41,200 bases of DNA from an uncultured Desulfovibrio sp. GTDB lineage: Bacteria > Desulfobacterota > Desulfovibrionia > Desulfovibrionales > Desulfovibrionaceae. The DNA is taken from contig CALVHF010000011.1 of the NCBI GenBank assembly GCA_944327295.1, positions 1 through 41,200 on the forward strand, written 5' to 3'. The position numbers were made by a program, and so were the translations under genes. How positions within the stretch are numbered: the stretch's first letter is position 1; each line of letters starts with the position of its first letter. The notes beneath the pieces are model-generated. The model did not search any database, was not told where the DNA came from, and was given only the letters and a program-made list of their open reading frames with translations. Positions 8,055 to 14,830 of the stretch are shown here, one piece after another.

Positions 8055-9215
8055 GTGTTCCTGCCCATGAACCCACAGGTTTTTCTCTCTTGTGTGCGCA
8101 GGCTGCTCTGGCAGATGCTGCTGCTTGTCCTCTGTGCTGGCCCTTGTGCAAGCCCTGCGGCTGCCCTTGCGGCACAGGGGCAGCAGGATGCCGCGCCCTC
8201 AGGGCAGGTGCCTGTCGTCGTCAGCTCCCTAGCTGGGACAGAGGCCTCCAAGGCTCAGGATGTCCAGGATCCGCCAGTATCCGCCTGGGAAATGGCGCAT
8301 GTACAGGCGGACGGCACGGAGTCTGCGAACGGGCAGCCAGGAAAGGAAGGTCTGAAAGTGCTGGACCTGTCCGAAACAGAGCAGACGGGGCAGACAGAAC
8401 AGCAGACTGCACAGTCCATGGAACGGCAGGCTGGTCTTGCCACCCTGGCCAGGGACAGGGACATGGCCAGTTCCGAAATGCGCTGGCAGGAAATAGAACC
8501 AGGGCTCAACTATGCCGAGATACACAGGCAGGACTTCAGGCTCATTGCCGTACAGATTGACCCCGAACAGTTTGACTTTGTTCTCTGCTCTGCCGGGCGC
8601 GAGAAAAGCGAGGCCCGCACCCTGAGCGACTGGGGTGAAGACTACGATCTTGCCGTGGCCATCAATGCCAGCATGTACCTGCCGGACGGCATCACCAGCA
8701 CAGGCCACATGCGCGATGGCGACTACATTAATAACAGGCGCATCGTGCAGCGCTTTGGCGCCTTCTTTGCCGCAGGCCCCGACGACCCCGATCTGCCCAG
8801 GGCGACCATTCTCGAACGGGACAGCGACTTGTGGCAGGAACTGCTCTCCCATTACCGCCTTGTGGTGCAGAACTACCGCATCATCAATTCCCAGCGCCGC
8901 ATTCTCTGGTCCCCAGGCGGCCCTCTCTATTCCATCTCTGCCATTGCCATGGACGGCGAGGGCAACATTCTCTTCCTGCACAGCAAGGATCCCGTCGAGG
9001 CCTATACCTTTGCCCAGGAACTGCTCCACCTCCCCCTGAACATACGAACTGTCATGTATGTGGAAGGTGGCGGCCAGGCTGGTCTGCTCATACGCTCGCA
9101 AAAACTCCACAGGGAACTGCAGGGCAGACACCTTGCCGACTTTCTCATCTCTGGAAACAGAACGGTCCGCCTGCCCAATGTCCTGGGCGCACGACGTGCG
9201 GGCAAGAAGCCATAG
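8055..9215 (+). CDS. Exported phosphodiester glycosidase (NAGPA/DUF2233)-like protein
   Basis: The 386-residue protein starts with a hydrophobic signal segment (~19-40, ending near SPAAALAAQG). A Gln/Glu/Ala-rich spacer (~45-140) follows. Residues ~145-375 match the NAGPA/DUF2233 pattern: WQEIEPGLNYAEI, an ionisable-strand block (LIAVQIDPEQFDFVL), DLAVAINASMY, and near the end a MYVEGGGQAGLLI stretch equivalent to the family's 'LDGGxS' region, although here it reads VEGGGQ. The family hydrolyses sugar phosphodiesters; the substrate here is unknown. The start is ambiguous: GTG 8055 has AGAGG 12 nt upstream, while ATG 8067 has none. It is transcribed away from metF and stands alone. Confidence 0.72.
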   Translation: MFLPMNPQVFLSCVRRLLWQMLLLVLCAGPCASPAAALAAQGQQDAAPSGQVPVVVSSLAGTEASKAQDVQDPPVSAWEMAHVQADGTESANGQPGKEGLKVLDLSETEQTGQTEQQTAQSMERQAGLATLARDRDMASSEMRWQEIEPGLNYAEIHRQDFRLIAVQIDPEQFDFVLCSAGREKSEARTLSDWGEDYDLAVAINASMYLPDGITSTGHMRDGDYINNRRIVQRFGAFFAAGPDDPDLPRATILERDSDLWQELLSHYRLVVQNYRIINSQRRILWSPGGPLYSISAIAMDGEGNILFLHSKDPVEAYTFAQELLHLPLNIRTVMYVEGGGQAGLLIRSQKLHRELQGRHLADFLISGNRTVRLPNVLGARRAGKKP

Positions 9216-9392
9216 GCAGGTTCATGCGAGAGGAGCTTCCACACCGGAAAACGCTGCGCACGGGATCCTTTTTTGTCTTCCTTGCTGAAAAAATATCGCG
9301 CAAATACTTCACTCATACCTCCAACAGAAAATTTTTCCTGTAATGTCAATTGCTTGATTGAGCGTCCTGCAAAAAAACGTGTCACCTGCCCC

Positions 9393-9422
9393 TTGCCTTA
9401 TTGATAAAAGATCTCATATTCT
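9393..9422 (+). promoter_or_regulatory. Possible promoter of dfx
   Basis: TTGCCT (9393-9398) and TATTCT (9417-9422) are spaced by 18 nt, about 95 nt before the dfx start. Both boxes deviate from consensus, so this is a tentative call. Confidence 0.35.
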
Positions 9423-9518
9423 GTTCGAAGGCAATTTGCTTTTTCTACCTGCTTGTTCCTGGTCCCCCTGCTTGTCTGGGCTTTTCTCATCAACCTTCAG
9501 TTCTTTCACGGAGCATGT

Positions 9519-9899
9519 ATGCCAGCCAAACTTGACGTCTACAAATGCGAAAAATGCGGCAGTATTGTCGAATTCCTTGAAGCCGGTTCCTGTACTCCCC
9601 AGTGCTGCGGCTCGGCCATGACCCACATGGTGGAAGGCGCCACCGATGGCGCCGTTGAAAAGCATGTTCCTGTCATCACCAAGGTGGACGGTGGCTACAA
9701 GGTCACAGTCGGCTCTGTCGCGCATCCCATGGTTGAAAAGCACTACATTCAGTGGATTGAACTTATCGCAGGCGACGAAAGCCTGACCCACTTCCTCAAG
9801 CCCGAGGACGCCCCTGAAGCAGTGTTCAAAACCGATGCCGCCAAGGTGACGGCCCGTGCCTACTGCAACCTGCACGGGCACTGGAAGGCTGAAAACTAA
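9519..9899 (+). CDS. dfx: Desulfoferrodoxin (superoxide reductase)
   Basis: The 126-residue protein carries both iron centres. Center I is Cys10, Cys13, Cys29 and Cys30 (CEKC ... CCG, the desulforedoxin fold). Center II, which reduces superoxide to peroxide, has ligands His49 (EKH), His69 (AHPM), His75 (EKHY), Cys116 and His119 (YCNLHGHW); Lys48 is also present. All ligands fit the class I enzyme. An additional Cys25 is close to Center I. ATG 9519 follows GGAG at 9510-9513. rub lies 192 bp downstream and roo after it, matching the rbo-rub-roo order of D. vulgaris. Rubredoxin is the usual electron donor. Confidence 0.96.
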   Translation: MPAKLDVYKCEKCGSIVEFLEAGSCTPQCCGSAMTHMVEGATDGAVEKHVPVITKVDGGYKVTVGSVAHPMVEKHYIQWIELIAGDESLTHFLKPEDAPEAVFKTDAAKVTARAYCNLHGHWKAEN

Positions 9900-10091
9900 C
9901 TGCCACCTCGCTCCCCGACTGCTTTCCCTGACCACTTTTCAGGACAGGGCTGCATACGAAATCTTTTTGCAAGCACACAGGCACCTGCTTTCAAAAGCTG
10001 ATGCATGTGACCACACAGGGCCCCGCAGGCCGCAAGGGCACAGGGCAGGTCGCCTGGAGCACATACAGCACGAACTATCAAGGAGTACCCC

Positions 10092-10229
10092 ATGAAATAC
10101 GAATGCGATGTCTGCGCCTATGTGTACGATCCCGCCGAAAACGACAATGTCGCCTTTGAAGATCTGCCTGATGACTGGGTTTGCCCTGTCTGCGGCGCCG
10201 GCAAGGAAGAATTCACCAAGCAGGACTAG
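10092..10229 (+). CDS. rub: Rubredoxin, short 45-residue form
   Basis: This short gene encodes [14 protein letters not shown]... with iron ligands Cys5, Cys8, Cys31 and Cys34 (CDVC and CPVC), plus the conserved [14 protein letters not shown] block. It lacks the seven-residue loop (typically ...GDPxxGxxPGTxFxxLP) of standard 52-residue rubredoxins, a feature known from D. desulfuricans ATCC 27774. AAGGAG sits 6-7 nt before the ATG. It lies between dfx and roo, and carries electrons to both the superoxide and the oxygen reductase. Hairpins follow between it and roo. Confidence 0.95.
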   Translation: MKYECDVCAYVYDPAENDNVAFEDLPDDWVCPVCGAGKEEFTKQD

Positions 10230-10237
10230 TTTCCGAT

Positions 10238-10280
10238 AAAATGCCCGTATGCCTCTGACTGCGGGCATTTTGCTCTTTCT
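10238..10280 (+). terminator. Hairpin/terminator after rubredoxin
   Basis: AAAATGCCCG (10238-10247) pairs perfectly with CGGGCATTTT (10262-10271) around a 14-nt loop, followed by a T-rich stretch broken by GC. It is probably a partial terminator inside the dfx-rub-roo cluster. Confidence 0.6.
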
Positions 10281-10284
10281 CATA

Positions 10285-10313
10285 CGGGGTCTTTCCCCAC
10301 AGGAAAGACCCCG
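10285..10313 (+). repeat. 12-bp perfect hairpin between rub and roo
   Basis: CGGGGTCTTTCC (10285-10296) pairs perfectly with GGAAAGACCCCG (10302-10313) around a 5-nt loop. It follows the first hairpin by 14 nt and precedes roo by 97 nt. It may be an mRNA processing or attenuation structure. Confidence 0.6.
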
Positions 10314-10410
10314 CTTCCTTTTTCAAATAAAAAAAGACAAAAATAACAGGGAGGTTGGCGACTGTACCGGAAACTTCACGTTCCCATTGGGCAGACGCTG
10401 TACTGACACT

Positions 10411-11616
10411 ATGAACGCAGTTGAAATTGCAAAGGATACCTACTGGATCGGATGCGTTGACTACGATCATCACGATTTCCACGGCTATTCCCAGAGCCCC
10501 GAAGGCACAACCTACAATGCCTACTTCATCAAGGACGAAAAGAACACCCTGATTGACACCGTATCCATTGGCAAGAGCAATGCCATGCTCTGCCGCCTGG
10601 CTCATGTGATCGAGCCTGGTAAGATCGACTACATTGTCGTCAACCACGTGGAACAGGATCACGCCGGCTGCCTGCCCGAAATCATTGCCGCCTGCAAACC
10701 AGAAAAGATCTTCTGCTCCACCATGGCCCTCAAGTCCATGGAAGGCCACTTCGGCAAACAGATGCAGGACTGGCCCGTAGTGGCAGTCAAGAGCGGGGAA
10801 AGCATTTCCCTTGGCAAGCACACCCTGGTCTTCCAGGAAACCCGCATGCTGCATTGGCCGGACAGCATGGTGACCTACTGCCCCGAGACCAAGATCCTCT
10901 TCTCCCAGGACGCCTTCGGACAGAACATTGCCTCCTCCGAACGCTATGCCGACGAATGGGAACACGGCGATCTCGTCCACAGGGTCAAGGAATACTACTT
11001 TAACATCGTCCTGCCCTACTCTCCCCAGGTCCTCAAAGCTCTGCCCGTTGTGGGTTCCCTGGACATCGAGATGATCGCTCCTGACCACGGCCTCATCTGG
11101 CGTGGCGCCATGTGCAAGGAAATCGTGGACCTGTACCGCACCATGGCCGAGCAGAAGCCCCGCAAGCGTGCCGTGATCGTCTACGACTCCATGTGGAGCT
11201 CCACAGAGCGCCTAGCCTATGCCGTCTGCGGCGGCCTTGAGGAAAACGGCGTGCCCGCCACCCTCCTCTCTGCCAAGAAAAATCACCACAGTGCCATCAT
11301 GACCGCTCTGGCCGATGCCAGCGCCTTGGCCGTGGGTTCTCCGACCCACAACAATGGCGTGCTGCCCTACATCATGAGCGCCCTGACCTACATCAAGGGC
11401 CTGCGTCCCAAGATTCTCGTGGGCGGTGCCTTCGGCTCCTACGGTTGGTCCGGTGAATCTCCCAAAATCCTGCAGCAGTACCTGACCGACATGAACATCG
11501 AGATGCCTGCAGAACCGGTTCGTGTCCAGTGGCGTCCCAAGCATGAGGATCTGGTCAAGGCCCATGAGCTCGGCAAGAGCATGGCCGAAGCACTGAAGGC
11601 CAAGTGCCAAGGATAG
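10411..11616 (+). CDS. roo: Rubredoxin:oxygen oxidoreductase (FprA-type flavodiiron protein)
   Basis: The 401-residue protein has a metallo-beta-lactamase diiron domain (1-250) with His79, Glu81, Asp83 and His84 (HVEQDHAG), then a flavodoxin domain (~255-400) beginning VIVYDSMWSSTERLA, the FMN loop. The numbering of the diiron ligands matches the D. gigas enzyme. It reduces O2 to water with electrons from rubredoxin, protecting the anaerobe; some family members also reduce NO. No good Shine-Dalgarno is visible before ATG 10411, yet conservation starts exactly there (MNAVEIAKDTYWIG). It is the last gene of the dfx-rub-roo cluster and ends at a strong terminator. Confidence 0.95.
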   Translation: MNAVEIAKDTYWIGCVDYDHHDFHGYSQSPEGTTYNAYFIKDEKNTLIDTVSIGKSNAMLCRLAHVIEPGKIDYIVVNHVEQDHAGCLPEIIAACKPEKIFCSTMALKSMEGHFGKQMQDWPVVAVKSGESISLGKHTLVFQETRMLHWPDSMVTYCPETKILFSQDAFGQNIASSERYADEWEHGDLVHRVKEYYFNIVLPYSPQVLKALPVVGSLDIEMIAPDHGLIWRGAMCKEIVDLYRTMAEQKPRKRAVIVYDSMWSSTERLAYAVCGGLEENGVPATLLSAKKNHHSAIMTALADASALAVGSPTHNNGVLPYIMSALTYIKGLRPKILVGGAFGSYGWSGESPKILQQYLTDMNIEMPAEPVRVQWRPKHEDLVKAHELGKSMAEALKAKCQG

Positions 11617-11647
11617 GTCCGCACGGACTTTAGGAAAACATTGTCTG

Positions 11648-11680
11648 AAAAGGGCAGAACACGTATTCTGCCCTTTTTTT
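11648..11680 (+). terminator. Intrinsic terminator after roo, bidirectional
   Basis: AAAAGGGCAGAA (11648-11659) pairs with TTCTGCCCTTTT (11666-11677) around a 6-nt loop, then more T. It lies between convergent roo and the LarC-like gene and can serve both. Confidence 0.9.
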
Positions 11681-11707
11681 GTGCCCTCGGGATACCAGGC
11701 GGCTCCG

Positions 11708-12796
11708 TCAGTCGGACTTGCCGCACTGCGCAACCTGTGCCAGACGCAAGGCCGGCGCGCCCACATGCTTTTCCTGCGCACGGCTGCGTACGGCATCGCT
11801 TTCGGGACGACAGTACCAGACACCATCAATCTCGTATTCCTTGGCTGCAACCAGGGTTCCGTCCGCAAGCGCGCCTACCCCCTTTCTGCGGGGCACAATA
11901 CAGCGGGTAAGCAGCTGTACCCTGTAGCCCAGGGTATGCGTCTGCCTGAGCAGGGCAGCGCCAACCTTCGCGCCGTCCTTCCTGTGGCACATGAGTCGCA
12001 AAAGTCCCATGGGCCTGTTCTTCTTGCCGATACCCGAGAGCCAGAACACATCGAGTACCCCGGACAGGCCTGCAAGCTCCTGCAGGGCTGTGCCAATTTC
12101 CTCTCCGGTCAGATGGTCTACGTTTGTTTCCAGCTGCAGGATTTCCTCCCTGGCCAGTGCCCCCCCTCCTGCTTCCTCCTCTTCCTTCTGCGCTTCCTCC
12201 TGTTCTTCGTCCAGCAAGAAGCCTTCTGCACTTCCTCCCTCCGCAGTCTGCACCTTGGCGAAAGCCACCAGACGTCCGCACAGACCTTCACAGGACACAC
12301 CGTGTCCGGCAAAGGCCCCGAGAACCAGGGCAGCGCCCAGGGAAACGCCGGGAAAAACGTCTGTACAAGCCGTTCCGCTGTCCTCCACAAGCCTGATTCT
12401 GTGTCCGCAGAGTAGTCTGAGAGTCACAAGCCTTGCCTCCTGCCTGTCTGTGTCCGTTCCTCTCGTTTCCTGCCACGACGCAGTTACGGGCAGAGCCTGA
12501 CAGACAATGCTCTCTGCATTGAGCCGTGCCAGCAGGGCAGGCAGCAGCTCCAGAAGCCCCAGCTCCTCTTCTGTCAGCAAATGTTCGCAATGTTCCCGGT
12601 CCAGACAGGCCTTCAGACGGGCTGCCCAGTCCCGTGCCAGGGCCTGCCTGCGACCTTCCCTGCCGCCCGCTTCATGCCCCTGTGCCGCCTGTTCTCCCGG
12701 GGCAGGGAAGACATCAGCCTGTGTGCACAATTGCTCGAGAAGTTTTTTTAGTGTTTTTACATCGAAGAGAATTCCTGGATTCAGATAAAGCTTCAT
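11708..12796 (-). CDS. LarC-like (DUF111) protein, diverged
   Basis: The 362-residue protein is recognised from its second half: LETNVDHLTGEEIGTALQEL, then GVLDVFWLSGIGKKNRPMGLLRLMC, matching the LarC block LETNxDDxTGE...GALDVxxxPxxMKKNRPG. LarC inserts nickel into the pincer cofactor of lactate racemase. The N-terminus (MKLYLNPGILFDVKTLKKLLEQL) lacks the usual 'DxxxGxSGDM' opening, and the middle carries an acidic Glu/Gln low-complexity stretch (~195-215). No larA, larB or larE gene is in the window. The ribosome site is GAGG about 9 nt upstream. It is transcribed alone, convergent with roo. The nickel role is inferred from the fold family, so a different metal or cofactor task is possible. 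Confidence 0.7.
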   Translation of the reverse strand: MKLYLNPGILFDVKTLKKLLEQLCTQADVFPAPGEQAAQGHEAGGREGRRQALARDWAARLKACLDREHCEHLLTEEELGLLELLPALLARLNAESIVCQALPVTASWQETRGTDTDRQEARLVTLRLLCGHRIRLVEDSGTACTDVFPGVSLGAALVLGAFAGHGVSCEGLCGRLVAFAKVQTAEGGSAEGFLLDEEQEEAQKEEEEAGGGALAREEILQLETNVDHLTGEEIGTALQELAGLSGVLDVFWLSGIGKKNRPMGLLRLMCHRKDGAKVGAALLRQTHTLGYRVQLLTRCIVPRRKGVGALADGTLVAAKEYEIDGVWYCRPESDAVRSRAQEKHVGAPALRLAQVAQCGKSD

Positions 12797-12846
12797 GGGA
12801 ATGGCCTCACAAAAACAGCTCTATTTTCATGAATTTGAGGTGTACA

Positions 12847-12868
12847 ATACAAAAAAATTTTTTTGTAT
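12847..12868. repeat. Perfect 22-bp palindrome
   Basis: ATACAAAAAAA (12847-12857) is followed directly by its complement TTTTTTTGTAT (12858-12868), 50 bp upstream of the LarC-like ATG. It could be an operator, a cruciform or an AT-rich up-element. Confidence 0.75.
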
Positions 12869-13079
12869 CTGCAACAATCCTTTCAGAGCATATATATTTT
12901 TTACAGCTATTTGCAAAGGCATATCTCTTCCATGTAGGACAGCATCCTGAATACAAGTGATTTCTACAGGCATTGCCTTTTCCGCAGGAAAGTGCTCTTA
13001 TTTGCTGCGCTTGCACCTTTCTTAACAGAATCAAGATTTTACCAGTCAGAAATTCGCATTTTTGTCTGCCTTGGACAAT

Positions 13080-13107
13080 TTGGCATACATAGTGTACAGT
13101 TTATACT
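13080..13107 (+). promoter_or_regulatory. Promoter of the CBS-ACT gene
   Basis: TTGGCA (13080-13085) and TATACT (13102-13107) are 16 nt apart, ending 21 nt before the ATG. GGAGGG follows at about 13119. Confidence 0.6.
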
Positions 13108-13128
13108 CTGCATTTGAAGGAGGGCGAT

Positions 13129-13806
13129 ATGCTTATCTCACAATGGATGACACACGATCCCGTGTCCGTTCAACCTGGTACTTCCCTTGCCAAGTGCCAG
13201 AAACTGCTCAAGGCTCACGACATCAGACGTTTGCCCGTAGTTGATGAAAACAACTGTGTTATCGGCATCATCTCCGATCGTGACGTCAAAAGCGCGTCCC
13301 CTTCCAAGGCCACTTCTCTGGAAGTGCACGAGATGCAGTATCTGCTTGCCGAAGTCAAGGCAAAGGATATCATGACGCCCAATCCTATCACCGTGAAGAG
13401 CAACGAGAGCATCTCCACCATTGCCCTGCTCATGCTGGATGAGAAGATTGGCGGTCTGCCCGTTGTTGACGACGACAATCACCTTGTGGGCGTCATCACC
13501 GACCAGGACGTTTTCAGGGTGCTGGTCACCATTGGCGGTGCCCGCATGGGCGGTCTGGAAATCACCGTGGAAACCACCCAGGCGCCTGGTACCCTTGCCA
13601 GCATCTTTGACGTTATCCGCAGGCATCAAGGCCGCATCATTTCCGTGCTGACGGCCTACCTTGATGACGACAAGCGCCAGGTCTACATCCGCATGCACCC
13701 ACTCGCCGATGAGGAACAGGCCCGGCAGATGAAGGAAGAGCTTGCGTCCACGGCCACCCTCCTCGAATGGAATCTCTGCAAGCCCATTCCCAAGAAGGCA
13801 GGCTAG
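13129..13806 (+). CDS. Tandem CBS-domain protein with C-terminal ACT domain (AcuB-like)
   Basis: The 225-residue protein holds two CBS motifs: MTHDPVSVQPGTSLAKCQKL with VVDENNCVIGIISDRDV (~5-60), and IMTPNPITVKSNESIS with VVDDDNHLVGVITDQDVF (~80-135). An ACT-like ligand-binding domain follows (~140-215; ITVETTQAPGTLASIFDVIRR). CBS pairs bind adenosine nucleotides and ACT domains bind amino acids; such AcuB-type proteins are probably small-molecule sensors. The effector is unknown. GGAGGG sets ATG 13129; an in-frame TTG at 13114 is discarded. It precedes dsrC by 266 bp with a hairpin after its stop, so co-transcription is uncertain. Confidence 0.85.
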   Translation: MLISQWMTHDPVSVQPGTSLAKCQKLLKAHDIRRLPVVDENNCVIGIISDRDVKSASPSKATSLEVHEMQYLLAEVKAKDIMTPNPITVKSNESISTIALLMLDEKIGGLPVVDDDNHLVGVITDQDVFRVLVTIGGARMGGLEITVETTQAPGTLASIFDVIRRHQGRIISVLTAYLDDDKRQVYIRMHPLADEEQARQMKEELASTATLLEWNLCKPIPKKAG

Positions 13807-13831
13807 GAAAAAACTTTTTATCTCAAGAAAG

Positions 13832-13859
13832 CTTGCCATACGGTGTTCTTTGTGGCAAG
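13832..13859 (+). terminator. Possible terminator after the CBS-ACT gene
   Basis: CTTGCCA (13832-13838) pairs with TGGCAAG (13853-13859) around 14 nt, followed by ATCCTTTTC. The stem is short, so termination would be weak. Confidence 0.4.
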
Positions 13860-13980
13860 ATCCTTTTCAAGGTGATACGCGAAGTGTCCTTTTTTGCTCA
13901 CATTAGGAGGGCAAAGAAGAATGCCGTGTTGCAACATGCGAGAATACTGCCTGCGCCGCAAATAGAAGTGCGCGGCTATG

Positions 13981-14041
13981 TATAAATATCATCCGCTTGT
14001 CGGAGTCGTTCCGACTGGTTCAACCAGGATCTTGTGATCCT
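13981..14041 (+). promoter_or_regulatory. Probable dsrC promoter -10 and structured leader
   Basis: TATAAA at 13981-13986 is a plausible -10 without a clear -35. The predicted leader contains GTCGGA/TCCGAC (13999-14015), a small TGG/CCA hairpin, and AGGATC/GATCCT (14026-14041), the last followed by a T-rich tract. Confidence 0.5.
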
Positions 14042-14072
14042 GCCTTTTTCATGAAGTCCAAGGAGGACACGC

Positions 14073-14390
14073 ATGGCTGAAGTTCAATTCCAAGGCAAAA
14101 CTTTCGAAGTCGATGAAGACGGTTTCCTTCTCCACTTCGAGGACTGGTGCCCGGAATGGCTCGAATATGTGAAAGAGTCTGAAGGCATCAAAGAAATCAC
14201 CGCCGACCACCAGAAAATCCTCGACTTCCTGCAGGATTACTACAAGAAGAACGGTATCGCTCCTATGGTCCGTATTCTCTCCAAGAATACCGGCTACAAG
14301 CTGAAAGAAGTGTACGAGCTCTTCCCCTCTGGCCCTGGCAAGGGTGCCTGCAAGATGGCCGGCCTGCCCAAGCCCACCGGCTGTGTGTAG
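14073..14390 (+). CDS. dsrC: DsrC sulfur-carrier protein
   Basis: The 105-residue protein is a complete DsrC. The C-terminal arm GACKMAGLPKPTGCV carries both functional cysteines: Cys104, penultimate, and Cys93, with ten residues between. They carry the sulfur from sulfite as a trisulfide after DsrAB action. The core (KTFEVDEDGFL, then the EDWCPEWLEY block) is the normal fold. The trisulfide is thought to be reduced by DsrMKJOP, encoded about 17-22 kb away in this window. AAGGAGGA precedes the ATG, indicating strong translation. The gene is monocistronic: a perfect terminator follows 20 nt downstream. Confidence 0.97.
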   Translation: MAEVQFQGKTFEVDEDGFLLHFEDWCPEWLEYVKESEGIKEITADHQKILDFLQDYYKKNGIAPMVRILSKNTGYKLKEVYELFPSGPGKGACKMAGLPKPTGCV

Positions 14391-14409
14391 TAGCTTAATT
14401 TTTACTTTC

Positions 14410-14436
14410 AAAGACGGGGTTCGCCCCGTCTTTTTT
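14410..14436 (+). terminator. dsrC terminator
   Basis: AAAGACGGGG pairs perfectly with CCCCGTCTTT around a TTCG tetraloop, followed by a T run: a very stable intrinsic terminator. Confidence 0.92.
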
Positions 14437-14444
14437 CTATCTTG

Positions 14445-14470
14445 AAAAAGGCCTCTTGTGAGGCCTTTTT
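14445..14470. terminator. Second, bidirectional terminator
   Basis: AAAAAGGCCTC (14445-14455) pairs with GAGGCCTTTTT (14460-14470) around TTGT. Both flanks are homopolymer runs, so it can stop transcripts arriving from either side. Confidence 0.85.
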
Positions 14471-14830
14471 GCGTTTGTGAGCCTCCTGTGCTAACTTCCA
14501 GCCCCGCAACGCAAGAGCCCGGGCCCGGAACAAGAGCCACTCTGCTGCCCGTTGCAGGGCCTTTTGCCTGCAGCAGGGTGTCCTCCATGGGCAGTTTTGC
14601 CTTCTCCAGAGCGTTCTTCCGGCTCCTCTGTCTCCACGGCAGCCCCTGTCTTCAGAAACCTGAAGACAGGCGTCCGGCTTGCGGTATCTGCAGACAGTCC
14701 ATCGGCAGACGCTTCCCTGTCTGCGATGGGCTCCTCTTTTCCGGCCTTCAGAGCTCCCAGGGTCTGTCCCTGCAAGCCCCTTCTGTCCCCTGCTCACCCT
14801 GCCCACTGCAGGCACCTTCCAATAAAAAGA
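14471..14830. other. Hairpin-rich 360-bp gap before the PBP gene
   Basis: No coding sequence could be assigned, although several frames on both strands are open. Three inverted repeats were found: CTGCTGC with GCAGCAG (near 14551-14577), a perfect 11-bp stem CCTGTCTTCAG / CTGAAGACAGG (14645-14670, loop AAAC), and CCATCG-G-CAGAC / GTCTGCGATGG (14699-14729, one bulge). It may be a decayed gene or a structured RNA. tmRNA, RNase P RNA and 6S motifs were looked for and not recognised. Confidence 0.45.

Larger units (their letters stand above)
12797..13128. other. Divergent AT-rich control region, LarC-like / CBS protein
   Basis: This 332-bp AT-rich gap separates divergent genes. It contains a 22-bp perfect palindrome (12847-12868) near the LarC-like start and the CBS gene promoter at its right end. 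No coding sequence is supported. Confidence 0.6.

Noticed and set aside
9453..9518. TTG start giving desulfoferrodoxin a hydrophobic signal-like N-terminus
   Set aside because: ATG 9519 has GGAG at the right distance and begins the normal Dfx sequence; the TTG extension has no ribosome site and the family is cytoplasmic.
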